Shown here piece after piece: positions 51,324 through 60,690 of a stretch of DNA of 64,000 nt (positions are counted from its first letter, which is position 1; the number at the start of each line of letters is the position of its first letter). The stretch is from positions 62,001-126,000 of the forward strand of contig JHXB01000008.1 in assembly GCA_000621905.1 (NCBI GenBank). The letters run 5' to 3'. The translations under genes and the position numbers were made by a program. A model generated the notes under the pieces. That model was not told the DNA's origin and did no database searches. It saw only the letters and a list, made by a program, of their open reading frames with translations. Source of the DNA: Lachnospiraceae bacterium NC2004 (lineage in GTDB: Bacteria > Bacillota > Clostridia > Lachnospirales > Lachnospiraceae).

Positions 51324-52088
51324 ATGAAAACAAAAGATGTAATTTTATCTGTTATATGGGGGATTTTAGCGTGTGGATTCATACTCTATGGAATTATGAT
51401 CGCAGCGATTCGCTCAGGTTCTAAATTTTATATATTTTGGTTCTTTATGGCTGCAGTCTGCATTTTCTTTGCATTTGCTGCTAAGATACATTTGTGGACC
51501 AAGCTTAAGAAGCCGATAAAGATAGCACTTATCGCACTTGTTGTAATAGGTATTTCAGCGGTTGGTATATTCGAAGCTATGGTTATCTCTTCGATGAACA
51601 AAACCGGTCCCGATAACCTTGACTACATAATCGTATTGGGTGCCCATGCAAAGACCACCGGACCAAGTGTCGTCCTTAAGGCACGCCTCGACAAAGCGAT
51701 AGATTACATGAACAACAATCCCGATACTATATGCATCGTATCAGGCGGCCAGGGTGTTAACGAACCGTTCTCCGAGGCTTACGGCATGAAGGATTATATG
51801 ACAAACAATAACATAAACGAAGATAGAATTATCATGGAAGACAAGTCAACAACCACGATGGAGAACATCGAATTCTCAAAAGTTATCATCGACAAGCATT
51901 CAACCAAAGATGACTATTCTGTCGGCGTAGTAACTAACAATTTCCATGTGTTTAGAGCAATGCAGATTGCAAATGACAACGGACTTAACAACTCTTACGG
52001 AATATCAGCGCACTCCAACCCACTTTATCTTCCGAACAATATGATGCGTGAATTCTTCGGGGAAGTTAAGTACTTGATTTGTAGCTGA
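51324..52088 (+). CDS. YdcF/SanA-like DUF218 membrane protein
   Basis: The start at MKTKDVILSV has AGGAGG upstream. Three hydrophobic segments (about 5-25, 35-52, 65-88) precede a DUF218 domain (about 100-250) with LDYIIVLGAHAKTTGPS, ICIVSGGQGVNEPFSEA and EDKSTTTMENIEFS. Family members such as SanA and ElyC take part in envelope integrity and peptidoglycan precursor metabolism. The 254-residue length is normal. Confidence 0.9.
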   Translation: MKTKDVILSVIWGILACGFILYGIMIAAIRSGSKFYIFWFFMAAVCIFFAFAAKIHLWTKLKKPIKIALIALVVIGISAVGIFEAMVISSMNKTGPDNLDYIIVLGAHAKTTGPSVVLKARLDKAIDYMNNNPDTICIVSGGQGVNEPFSEAYGMKDYMTNNNINEDRIIMEDKSTTTMENIEFSKVIIDKHSTKDDYSVGVVTNNFHVFRAMQIANDNGLNNSYGISAHSNPLYLPNNMMREFFGEVKYLICS

Positions 52089-52092
52089 AAAA

Positions 52093-52125
52093 AATCCCCA
52101 CGGTGGCCCCGCCACCATGGGGATT
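52093..52125. terminator. Bidirectional terminator
   Basis: A 15-bp stem AATCCCCA-C-GGTGGC / GCCACC-A-TGGGGATT with A and T rich flanks separates the convergent genes ending at 52088 and 52129. Confidence 0.8.
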
Positions 52126-52128
52126 ATA

Positions 52129-53577
52129 TTATTTCAACCTTATAACTTCATTCTTGCTCGGCGTCAGCAATATATACTGATTCCTGCTATTGCCTGGGAA
52201 CATATCCATGATTCCATTCTCGAAATCACTCTTAAACCTAACGCGTCCATTATAGTTATAAACCCTAGCCGACTTCTTACCAATCAGAATAATCTCTTTC
52301 TCACTGGCATGAATATTGGTGTAATAATAATCAATATCCCTATTAACAACCTCATTGCCATTTAAAGTAAACGCTCTAAGTCTATATCTATCCTCCTGCT
52401 CGCCTTTAGAAACCTCCTTGTGTTCCTCGCCATCCTTAGACGAAACAGTCTTAACACTGTTAGCAATATACCCAACATAAGAAGTGTTGTAGAATATCGA
52501 CTTAACTCTACCGCCGGTCTTCTTGTTAAGAATCTCCTTAGGCTTCTCCTTCATTGAGTAAAGGACAATCCTCTCATCGCTGTAGGCAACAACAGTATCA
52601 TTATCGACAAATGCAATCCTTGGGAACAACTCCTCTTCATAGCTGATCGTTCCAACAAGCCTGTCAACCTCGTTCTTACCAACATTTCCGAAATTGTAAA
52701 ATGTCAAAACGCTCTCAACCTTGGTATTATTGACAATCACATAAGCCGCAACAAGCTTGGTGCCATCTTCAGAAAGCGCAATCGCAAGCGGATAACCATT
52801 CTTGTTGATAGTAGTCTTGATCTCCAACACCTTGCCCCCGTCGTCATCGAAAGCAGTGATGTAATCCACCTTCTCATCCTCAAGGACCACAGTTACAAGT
52901 CCCTGTGACGCAACAGTAATGTCGCTTATCGGAAAATCAGTAGTCACCGAATTGACCTTCTTAACCGAGTTGTAAAGGGTAAATTGGTTATTGCCGATAT
53001 CAGCAATAGCAACATAATCCTTACAAATAGCCACCTTAGGTGAAGTCATGTTAAATGCTTCCGTCCACACTATGGAACCTGTCTTGTCCTCATAGGTTAT
53101 TCCGTCGACATTATATTTGACAAATCCACCCTGAAAAGCGAGATACTCCATAGAAGATTCATCCGCCTTGTCAGTAGAACTGATCACTTCATAAGAATCG
53201 AAACTTCTAAAATGCCAAAATACCGCAAATGCTGCCGCGAGCACTATAATAACAATAAGCCCGATAGCAATCTGCCTGGTGTGTCTCCTCGGAATCTTGA
53301 TAACATTGCTGTTCTTGTTCTTAGGTTTAATTCCAAACCTGCCGGTATTAAGATTATTAGGAACGGGAGTCTCTCCCGCCTCTTCCTCCTCCGTAAAAGG
53401 AGCCTCCATCTGCTCCTTCTCTTCCTTGGTCTCTAACCCTTCAGTAAGCTCTTTCTTACTGATGCCGATAGAATCTACTTTAGAAGAAATGTCTTCTATA
53501 TCCGACTGTTCTTTATTCGGTTGTTCTTTATCAGGATTACCAAATGAGATAAACCTGTCAGAATCCTTTCTGCTCAT
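52129..53577 (-). CDS. DUF5711-like membrane-anchored beta-propeller protein
   Basis: An acidic and polar cytoplasmic segment (about 1-98) precedes one transmembrane helix (IAIGLIVIIVLAAAFAVFWH, about 107-126) and a long beta-rich extracellular part (about 140-480) with propeller-like repeats (YVAIADIGNNQFTLYNSVKK, TVVAYSDERIVLYSM, ILIGKKSARVYNYNGRV). I associate this layout with DUF5711 of Clostridia. The function is unknown. It lies 14 bases after the PTS-IIC-like gene and may act with it. Confidence 0.75.
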   Translation of the reverse strand: MSRKDSDRFISFGNPDKEQPNKEQSDIEDISSKVDSIGISKKELTEGLETKEEKEQMEAPFTEEEEAGETPVPNNLNTGRFGIKPKNKNSNVIKIPRRHTRQIAIGLIVIIVLAAAFAVFWHFRSFDSYEVISSTDKADESSMEYLAFQGGFVKYNVDGITYEDKTGSIVWTEAFNMTSPKVAICKDYVAIADIGNNQFTLYNSVKKVNSVTTDFPISDITVASQGLVTVVLEDEKVDYITAFDDDGGKVLEIKTTINKNGYPLAIALSEDGTKLVAAYVIVNNTKVESVLTFYNFGNVGKNEVDRLVGTISYEEELFPRIAFVDNDTVVAYSDERIVLYSMKEKPKEILNKKTGGRVKSIFYNTSYVGYIANSVKTVSSKDGEEHKEVSKGEQEDRYRLRAFTLNGNEVVNRDIDYYYTNIHASEKEIILIGKKSARVYNYNGRVRFKSDFENGIMDMFPGNSRNQYILLTPSKNEVIRLK

Positions 53578-53591
53578 AATAAGCAGTCCTC

Positions 53592-54707
53592 CTAGTTAAT
53601 TAAAAGCTGCATATCTCCCTCTTGAATCCACTTTTTGTGGCGCATTATCTCAGATATTGCAAATGCTATAACCCCCGGTGCAACAAAGTGCATCACTATA
53701 ATCTCTATAAGAACCATGATACTGTGAAATCCTTCACTCACCATAGTCTGATAAGTCATAATCTGTCCTACAAGTCCGGCAGTTCCCATACCGGAACCCG
53801 TTGCGTTGTTAGTCATACCAAGCACAACCGTCGATATCGGGCCTAAAATCGCACTCGATATAATCTCAGGAATCCATATAATCGGGCGCTTAGCAACATT
53901 AGTCCACTGTAACATAGATGTTCCGATACCCTGAGTTGCAAGACCGCTGAATCTGTTCTCATGAAAACTTGCAGCCGCAAATCCTATCATATGACAACAA
54001 CAACCAACCGTCGCCGCCCCTGCAGCTATTCCTGACAAGTTAAGTATAACGCCAAATGCAGCCGCAGACAAAGGAAGCGTAGTCATAATACCCATAACAA
54101 CAGATACAAAGATACCCATGACAAGCGGGCTCGACTCTGTTGCATTATTGATAACCTCACCCATATCAATCATAAAGCTTGAAATAGGCGGCCCGATAAC
54201 AACACCCATTATAACACCCGGAACAATAGTAACAACAGGCGTAATCAATATATCAAGCTGAGTCTTACCTGCAACCAAATGTCCACATTTGATACCTACA
54301 TAAGACGCAATAAAAGCACTAAGCGGTTCTCCGAAAGTAGCAAGATTGAGAACATCATTAACCATAAAAGTTCCGTTAATCATACTTCCCGCAAAAGCAC
54401 CTATCATTCCGCAAATGCCGGCGCTGACCGTCGCTATCGTCTCCTCTTTATAATGCATCGCAACTCCAACACCTATACCGGCTCCTGTAAGGTACTGCGC
54501 AGTGTTGGCAACATATAAAATGTATTGGCCCAAAACTCCACCGACAAGAATCGATATCTGCTCTAAAATGACACCTATAATAAGTGTCGCAAAGAGACCA
54601 TATCCCATTCCAATCATACCCTCAGTGAAAATGTCTTTAAGAATAAGCTTAATAACATTTAGTACAGTGAGTATCGGATGCCTTTTTTTCTTTTTGGTGC
54701 CAGACAT
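53592..54707 (-). CDS. PTS EIIC-like membrane protein (PF13303 type)
   Basis: About nine hydrophobic segments and Gly-rich motifs (GVLGQYILYVANTAQYLTGA, SGIAAGAATVGCCCHMIGF) match the small group of PTS_EIIC_2 proteins that stand alone without IIA or IIB subunits. The N-terminus is basic (MSGTKKKKRHPIL). The solute is unknown. GGAGG precedes the ATG. The DUF5711 gene follows closely. Confidence 0.8.
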   Translation of the reverse strand: MSGTKKKKRHPILTVLNVIKLILKDIFTEGMIGMGYGLFATLIIGVILEQISILVGGVLGQYILYVANTAQYLTGAGIGVGVAMHYKEETIATVSAGICGMIGAFAGSMINGTFMVNDVLNLATFGEPLSAFIASYVGIKCGHLVAGKTQLDILITPVVTIVPGVIMGVVIGPPISSFMIDMGEVINNATESSPLVMGIFVSVVMGIMTTLPLSAAAFGVILNLSGIAAGAATVGCCCHMIGFAAASFHENRFSGLATQGIGTSMLQWTNVAKRPIIWIPEIISSAILGPISTVVLGMTNNATGSGMGTAGLVGQIMTYQTMVSEGFHSIMVLIEIIVMHFVAPGVIAFAISEIMRHKKWIQEGDMQLLIN

Positions 54708-54735
54708 AATCTAACCTCCATAATCAACTAAAATA

Positions 54736-56193
54736 TCAAGACAAAACCTCATTGATACTGTTAAGCATCTCCTTATATTCCTTGATTAACTCTTCATGAT
54801 GCTCTTTGGCATAATCGGTATCACCCTCCTTGATGGCAACCTCTGAAGCCTTAGCCTTCTGCGAAAGCTCTTTAGCTCCGATGTTAAGAGATGTACTCTT
54901 TAACGCATGAACATTAATCCTGTAATTATCGTAATCTTCTGACTTTAGACACTCATCTAATATTGATAATTTGTTTTTCTTGACATATTCCTGAATAACC
55001 ATAAGATAAAAATCCTTGTTATTCATACAATACTTAAGTCCGACATCAGTCTCTAGTCCCTCTATCGCACTTAAACGATCAATCTTAGAATCACCGCTTG
55101 ACGGTTTCTCATCCTTCTTATCAGACTCTTCTTCAGAAGAAGAGTCATTGACATCATAAGTCTCAAATGCAACATCATCCTCTTCGTAATACCCCTGATA
55201 GTCATCGCTCTCTGTCAACTCGCTCTCACCATAGTAAGAACTCTCTTCTGCCATGATAGCATTAACTTCATTCAGAAGGTTGACATCGTCAACATTTGCC
55301 GTAGAGAACTCCTCTATATCAAGGTCTATAGGATAGTTATTGTTTCTTGAAAACAGAAGTCCAAAAGTTCCGGCTCCACAGTTACAACTTATAGCCGAGC
55401 CGGCATTAACAATAAATATATGATTGAATCTGTATATCTTGTCAACCGCAACTCTGATATAATCAATCTCGTTAAGATCAAGTCCCACCTGAGTTATAAA
55501 CAATATGTCTCTGTTAATGGACTCAGGGTCTCTTAAGCAGCTCTTGATGTAGCGATCAACAACATGTGTCCATTTGCCAAGGCTGACGCCACCGACTTTA
55601 ATGTCACTCTTCTTCATAACAAGCTTTGGATGGAGCATAAGCCTCTCACATATCCTCTGCACTCTTGGCGATACTCTTTTAGCACGCACCATGTTATCAA
55701 AATACTTGATAATAAAGCTTGATGACACCTTCTTGGTAAGCTCTTTGATAGCGACTACTACATCATCGTATCCTTTGCCGTCCTTAACCATGGTCGCAAC
55801 CTTAAGCACCACAATACCAAGTCCCGAAGATATCTGACCGGTATCATATACAACCACATTATCATATCGATTAGCTGCTTCGGTAGCATTAGCGTATCCT
55901 CTACCGACGCGGCTTCCTATTGACAAATGAATAACTTTCTTGTATGACTGGCTAAGCACTCTAAAATACTCGTCATATTCATCAACCTCAGGTGCAGCCG
56001 AATGAGCAGTAGTCCTGGTGTCTTTCATTGAATCAAGAAGGCCTCTTGAATCAATCTCGACGTTATCTTTGAATCTACCCTTACTGGTCACAACATAATA
56101 AGGGATAACCTCAACAGGGAGCTTGGAATATAGGTCTCTTGGGATGTCACACACACTGTCAGTGGAAATTAAGATATCGTACTGTTTCTTCAT
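54736..56193 (-). CDS. DegV-family lipid-binding protein fused to an Hpt phosphotransfer domain
   Basis: Residues about 1-290 form a DegV fold: ISTDSVCDIP (10-18), TTAHSAAPEVDEY, VVYDTGQISSGLG and the terminal NAGSAISCNCGAGTFG. DegV proteins bind long-chain acyl groups, as in FakB of fatty-acid kinase. An acidic linker (about 320-370) joins a C-terminal Hpt helical bundle (about 385-485) with phospho-accepting His 429 in INVHALKSTSLNIGA. The combination is one I have not met elsewhere. The start overlaps the hybrid-kinase stop by one base, so it belongs to the phosphorelay operon. Confidence 0.88.
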   Translation of the reverse strand: MKKQYDILISTDSVCDIPRDLYSKLPVEVIPYYVVTSKGRFKDNVEIDSRGLLDSMKDTRTTAHSAAPEVDEYDEYFRVLSQSYKKVIHLSIGSRVGRGYANATEAANRYDNVVVYDTGQISSGLGIVVLKVATMVKDGKGYDDVVVAIKELTKKVSSSFIIKYFDNMVRAKRVSPRVQRICERLMLHPKLVMKKSDIKVGGVSLGKWTHVVDRYIKSCLRDPESINRDILFITQVGLDLNEIDYIRVAVDKIYRFNHIFIVNAGSAISCNCGAGTFGLLFSRNNNYPIDLDIEEFSTANVDDVNLLNEVNAIMAEESSYYGESELTESDDYQGYYEEDDVAFETYDVNDSSSEEESDKKDEKPSSGDSKIDRLSAIEGLETDVGLKYCMNNKDFYLMVIQEYVKKNKLSILDECLKSEDYDNYRINVHALKSTSLNIGAKELSQKAKASEVAIKEGDTDYAKEHHEELIKEYKEMLNSINEVLS

Positions 56194-58244
56194 CAGCGCT
56201 CCACCCCCTTACCTAAGTATTTGCTTATGATTTTCTTAAGCGAAACAGACTCAATAGGTTTGGAAATGAAGTCATCAAAGCCTTCTCTCTTAAAGTCTTC
56301 TCTCGCCGAACTGACTGCATTGGCAGTTAGAACTATGATTGGAACATTCTTATAACGTCCTCCCTTAATCTCTCTGATTGCTCTCATAGCCTTGATTCCA
56401 TTCATCTCAGGCATCATATAATCCATAAATATTATATCGTAGTCCTTAGAAGAGCACATCTCAATTGAAGCCTCTCCGCTGTTAGCTGTCTCAGACTCAA
56501 CACCCATCTGGCTTAATACTCCGTTAGCCACCATGAGATTCATATCGTCATCATCAACAACAAGCGCGAGCTTGCCGGAATAGTCTTCTTTGCTGATTAC
56601 CACCTTTTCTGAAACGCCGTCAGCAGTATTTCGAAGGAAATTAACTACATTAAGTGTGAATATCGGCTTAGATATAACAGTAGCCATACTGCCCTTCCTG
56701 AGTCTGAAATCAGGCTCACCAAATACGCACACAGGCTTCACGCTTGCAATCTTATCAATAAATACAGGCTCGCTTCTATATACATTCGCAGCTATGAAGA
56801 GATGAGTAAAACCACCCTTCTCCATTTTGTCCTTAACCTCTTCCATTGAATAAGCCGCGCTAACATCCAAACCTTTGAATGATACAATATGGTCAACCAT
56901 ACTCTGGTAATACTGGGCAATCTCAGGTCTCACATACTTAGAATAGTTGAAGAAATACAGAATCTTGTACTTCTCAGGATTATTAAGTTCAAATGCAGGC
57001 GCCTTGTCGATAACCTTAGAAGGAATCGTCACATGCACATGAGTACCTTCGTTGGGCTTACTCTCCAAAAATACATAACCGTTCATCGCACTGACGATCT
57101 TCTGAACAATGGTAAGTCCTAATCCCAAACCGCCTCTTTTTCTCTCGGAGCTGCTATCCACAATATAGATACCATTAAACAGCTTCTGCTGCTCTTCTAA
57201 CGTTATACCACATCCGGTATCATGAATATCTATGTTAAGATTAACTCCGTATTCCTCTTCTCTGGTTGATACATGCATATATCCACCACCGATAAAGGTA
57301 AACTTGATTGAGTTATCAAGCAGTCTTACGATCAAATTCTTGATTGCGTGCGGATCTCCCTCTAACACTCTAGGAAGATTCTGATCTACATCTATCGCAA
57401 ATTCTAACCTTCCGTTTTTATTGAGTTTAAATGCGTCTGCTATCGCATCATTAATAACCGACAGAGGCTCATACTCTGTGTAATTGAGGGTAAATCTGTC
57501 GTTCTGAAGCTCGGAATAAAGGAGGACATCATCTACCTGACGCGTAAGACGTCTGGCTGAATTCTTGATGTTAAGCGCATTACGCTTATCCTGAGCTGTA
57601 ATTCTCGAATTAAGCATAATATCGCTTGTTCCACGAATTGCATTAATAGGAGTTCTTAGTTCGTGAGACATGTTAGCAAGGAATCTCTCATTCTCCTTCT
57701 CAGCAGCAATAAGCTCTGCCCTGACATCGTCAATCTCACCCTTAGATGATTCATCTAACTTGATAAAATGATTGGAAATGCATGTTGCACTGATAAGGCA
57801 CACGACTCCAAGCGCTATACGCGAATATACAATCGGCGCTGTGGTAGGATTCAAATATCCTGTTATAAAAATATTCTCTAAAATATATAAAATGTAGGAA
57901 AGACCGATAATACTGATAAGCTTACGATCCTTAACTCTCGCAAGAAGAATAATCAAAAGACAAAGTATAATCGGAATGTCTGTAATAGGTCCGTCGTGAT
58001 AGCCATAGTAAATAAGCGCCAGCAGAATAAGCGTGACGTAAAAGTATATCCTCTGGCTCGGCGTACCTAAATCCATAATATGCACCACCCACATAGAAAC
58101 TGCGGCACATGTCAACGGAAAAAGAGCAACTGTGTCCCATCCCGAAATAACTATAATGACTCCTAAAAGTATTCCAAATACAGTAAATACTATCAGCAAG
58201 AGCACATGTAATGTTATCTGATTCTCCTGACTCTCCTGGCCCAT
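56193..58244 (-). CDS. Hybrid sensor histidine kinase with pseudo-receiver and receiver
   Basis: About six N-terminal transmembrane helices (18-165) precede a HisKA domain (FLANMSHELRTPINAI, His 194), an ATPase domain (N box LLDNSIKFT, G1 DTGCGI, G2 RGGLGLGLTIV), a degenerate receiver-like segment (about 415-530) without a phosphorylatable Asp, and a C-terminal receiver (ALVVDDDDMN, Asp 608 in IIFMDYMMP, Lys in FISKPIES). The start at MGQESQEN is preferred for its spacing to GGGAG; an ATG two codons earlier overlaps the previous stop. It lies between the HD-GYP and the DegV-Hpt genes. Confidence 0.92.
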   Translation of the reverse strand: MGQESQENQITLHVLLLIVFTVFGILLGVIIVISGWDTVALFPLTCAAVSMWVVHIMDLGTPSQRIYFYVTLILLALIYYGYHDGPITDIPIILCLLIILLARVKDRKLISIIGLSYILYILENIFITGYLNPTTAPIVYSRIALGVVCLISATCISNHFIKLDESSKGEIDDVRAELIAAEKENERFLANMSHELRTPINAIRGTSDIMLNSRITAQDKRNALNIKNSARRLTRQVDDVLLYSELQNDRFTLNYTEYEPLSVINDAIADAFKLNKNGRLEFAIDVDQNLPRVLEGDPHAIKNLIVRLLDNSIKFTFIGGGYMHVSTREEEYGVNLNIDIHDTGCGITLEEQQKLFNGIYIVDSSSERKRGGLGLGLTIVQKIVSAMNGYVFLESKPNEGTHVHVTIPSKVIDKAPAFELNNPEKYKILYFFNYSKYVRPEIAQYYQSMVDHIVSFKGLDVSAAYSMEEVKDKMEKGGFTHLFIAANVYRSEPVFIDKIASVKPVCVFGEPDFRLRKGSMATVISKPIFTLNVVNFLRNTADGVSEKVVISKEDYSGKLALVVDDDDMNLMVANGVLSQMGVESETANSGEASIEMCSSKDYDIIFMDYMMPEMNGIKAMRAIREIKGGRYKNVPIIVLTANAVSSAREDFKREGFDDFISKPIESVSLKKIISKYLGKGVER

Positions 58245-58246
58245 AA

Positions 58247-59635
58247 TCATTTCTCCCTCATGTCGTAATTAGTATCAGCATCTATCATATCAAGCATATG
58301 TTGAGCGATAACCGGATCAAACTGTGATCCCATACCTTTGACAATCTCTTCTCTAACAACAGCCTGTGGAAGCGCATCACGATAACTTCTGTTGGAACTC
58401 ATAGCGTCGTAACAATCCGCGATACAGACTATTCTTGCAATCTCAGGGATATCCTCCCCTGCTAAACCATCAGGGTATCCCTTACCATCGTATCTCTCGT
58501 GGTGCCAGTGTGCACCGATAGCAAGCTCAGGAAATTCTGAAATCTCGCTAAGAATCTTCCAGCCCATGACTGTATGACTCTTGATAATCTCGTATTCCTC
58601 GTCATCTAACTTACCCGGCTTATTGATAATATCGTTGGATATACCTATCTTACCTACATCGTGAAGCATCGCGATATTGTATATATTTCTGACTTCTTCT
58701 TCGTTCTTACCCATACGAATCGCAATCTCTTTAGAATACTCAGCGACGCGGTTAGAATGACCGTTGGTGTAAGAATCCTTTGCATCTATGGAACCTGAAA
58801 GAGCCGATACAAGCTGATCGAAAAGCCTCTTAACCTTGTTATTGCTCTCTACCAAATCAGATGTCTTACGGTTAACCTCATCATTTAAGAAATCCTGAAG
58901 CTTCTTAAGCTCTAATATCCTTCTGATACGCTCCTTCATAATCTCAGGAATAAACGGCTTTCTGATAAACTCCATAGCGCCAAGCTTGAATAACTCAAGC
59001 TCAGTGTCTTCGTCGTCCTCAGCTGTTATAAATACGGTTGGAATGTCAGCACATCCCTCAACATTTTTGATATTTTCAAAAGTCTCCTTACCATCCATCT
59101 CAGGCATGTTAATATCTAAAATGATAAGGTCAGGCACACTATTTTTAACGAAATCAATAGCTTCAGCACCTGATGAAACACAGTTGACACGATAAGTCTC
59201 CTCAAATACCATCTTCATCATCATGTGATTCATAGGCTCGTCATCAACCACCAAAACAAGCGCTTTGTCGCGCTCTACAAGAATCTTTTTAACCGACTTA
59301 AGAAGTTCGTCAGGAAGACATGGTTTCTTGATAAATCCTTTAGCACCATATCTAACCGCATCTGACATATCTTCCTTAGAGGTTGACGCAGTTAAAAACA
59401 TAACCTTAACATCGCTTATCGCCTCGTCTTCTCTAATCATCTCCAAAGTCTTTATTCCGTTCATAACAGGCATCTCAACATCCAGGAGAAGAAGATCTAT
59501 ATCATCCTTCTTGAGAATATCTATACCTTCCTGTCCGGATTCGGCAGTTATAACTTCATATCCTGCACCCTCAAGTATAAACTTGGTACTGATTAAGTTC
59601 ATACTCTCATCATCAACAACCAAAATCTTTCTCAT
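58247..59635 (-). CDS. Two-receiver HD-GYP response regulator (c-di-GMP phosphodiesterase)
   Basis: Two receiver domains are in tandem: LVVDDES with Asp 52 (LLLDVEMP) and LVVDDEP with Asp 174 (IILDINMP). A coiled linker (about 240-280) precedes an HD-GYP domain with HDVGKIGI (His 325-Asp 326), the HxxMG SHTVMGWKIL, HWHHERYDGKGYP and ICIADCYDAMSS. HD-GYP proteins break down c-di-GMP. GAGGGATAG precedes the ATG. It is the first gene of the phosphorelay operon. Confidence 0.95.
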   Translation of the reverse strand: MRKILVVDDESMNLISTKFILEGAGYEVITAESGQEGIDILKKDDIDLLLLDVEMPVMNGIKTLEMIREDEAISDVKVMFLTASTSKEDMSDAVRYGAKGFIKKPCLPDELLKSVKKILVERDKALVLVVDDEPMNHMMMKMVFEETYRVNCVSSGAEAIDFVKNSVPDLIILDINMPEMDGKETFENIKNVEGCADIPTVFITAEDDEDTELELFKLGAMEFIRKPFIPEIMKERIRRILELKKLQDFLNDEVNRKTSDLVESNNKVKRLFDQLVSALSGSIDAKDSYTNGHSNRVAEYSKEIAIRMGKNEEEVRNIYNIAMLHDVGKIGISNDIINKPGKLDDEEYEIIKSHTVMGWKILSEISEFPELAIGAHWHHERYDGKGYPDGLAGEDIPEIARIVCIADCYDAMSSNRSYRDALPQAVVREEIVKGMGSQFDPVIAQHMLDMIDADTNYDMREK

Positions 59636-59769
59636 AAGCTATCCCTCGTTAATTACAAACAAAAAACCGTATTCCATATGTACCTCGTGTTAAATGCAGA
59701 CACACTCTTAAAGATACCATAAAATACAGTTTTTTTCAATGTTTTTATGTAGTTACGGGGCTTCAACTC

Positions 59770-60681
59770 TTACTGAAGCAACTCGAATCTGTAGCCTTTA
59801 TCTCTCGCCTGATCAATCAAGTCCGGTAGAATTGCAGCATTTGTCGAAGAAATACCGTGCAAGAGGTAGATTGAGCCCGGTGCTAGGCAGTCTACAGCAT
59901 TCTGCAAAGACTCACCTACAGGCGGCTGATCTTCAACAACCCAGTCATGATGAGCAAAACTCCAGAACACCGCCCTGTAGTTGCAATTATTGACAACTGC
60001 AAGCCCCTGCTCAGAGAACTTACCCTCAGGATATCTCCACAAATGCATCTGGTAATTGTAATTCTTAAGAGCTGCATCATTGACATCCATAATCTCTTTG
60101 GTCTGCTCCTCAACTGACTTTGCAGCCATGTTGGTGTGGGAAACACTGTGATTAGCAAGCTCATGACCCTCGTTTATTATTCTGTTACAGATCTCCTTTT
60201 GATTCTCGACAACGTCAAGAGTCGCAAAGAACACGCCCGGTACATCCTTCTCTTTCAATGTGTCTAAGATGTCAGTAGTCGCCTCGTTGGTGTATCCTAT
60301 GTCAAATGTAAGATATATAACCTTGTCCTCTTTGTCTTCCATAGGCGCTATAAAATACGCATTGAAATCCTTATATTTGTCCTGATACATAACAGCTCCC
60401 GCTGAGCGGTTAAGGTCATCTCTAGGTCCACCTGAACCCCACTCTATAAGCTCACTGCTATACTTAGTAACATCGAGCTGATCATTGTTAAGCGCCGTTC
60501 CCTTAACTTCAGGCTCTGCCTCAGTTGTAGTAGCAGCCTCCGTCACCTCTTCCGTCGCATCGGCTTCTTTAGCAACATCCGAACTCTTAGATGTCTTCTC
60601 ACTTTCTGACTTGCCACACGCCGTAAGTCCAACAACCAACGCCGCGCTCACCAATAAAGCTATTATAAAGTTCTTCATCAT
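59770..60681 (-). CDS. Polysaccharide deacetylase, PdaA-like lipoprotein
   Basis: The lipobox LTAC (Cys 22) is followed by a Ser/Thr/Glu-rich spacer to about residue 60 and a NodB-fold catalytic domain. Motif 1 is YLTFDIGYTNE (about 122; the second Asp of TFDD is Ile, as PdaA-type enzymes also vary it), motif 2 ELANHSVSHTN, then LWRYPEGKFS and a terminal IYLLHGIS. The likely reaction is removal of acetyl groups from peptidoglycan muramic acid or glucosamine. GGAGG precedes the ATG. Confidence 0.88.
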   Translation of the reverse strand: MMKNFIIALLVSAALVVGLTACGKSESEKTSKSSDVAKEADATEEVTEAATTTEAEPEVKGTALNNDQLDVTKYSSELIEWGSGGPRDDLNRSAGAVMYQDKYKDFNAYFIAPMEDKEDKVIYLTFDIGYTNEATTDILDTLKEKDVPGVFFATLDVVENQKEICNRIINEGHELANHSVSHTNMAAKSVEEQTKEIMDVNDAALKNYNYQMHLWRYPEGKFSEQGLAVVNNCNYRAVFWSFAHHDWVVEDQPPVGESLQNAVDCLAPGSIYLLHGISSTNAAILPDLIDQARDKGYRFELLQ

Positions 60682-60690
60682 AAACCTCCA

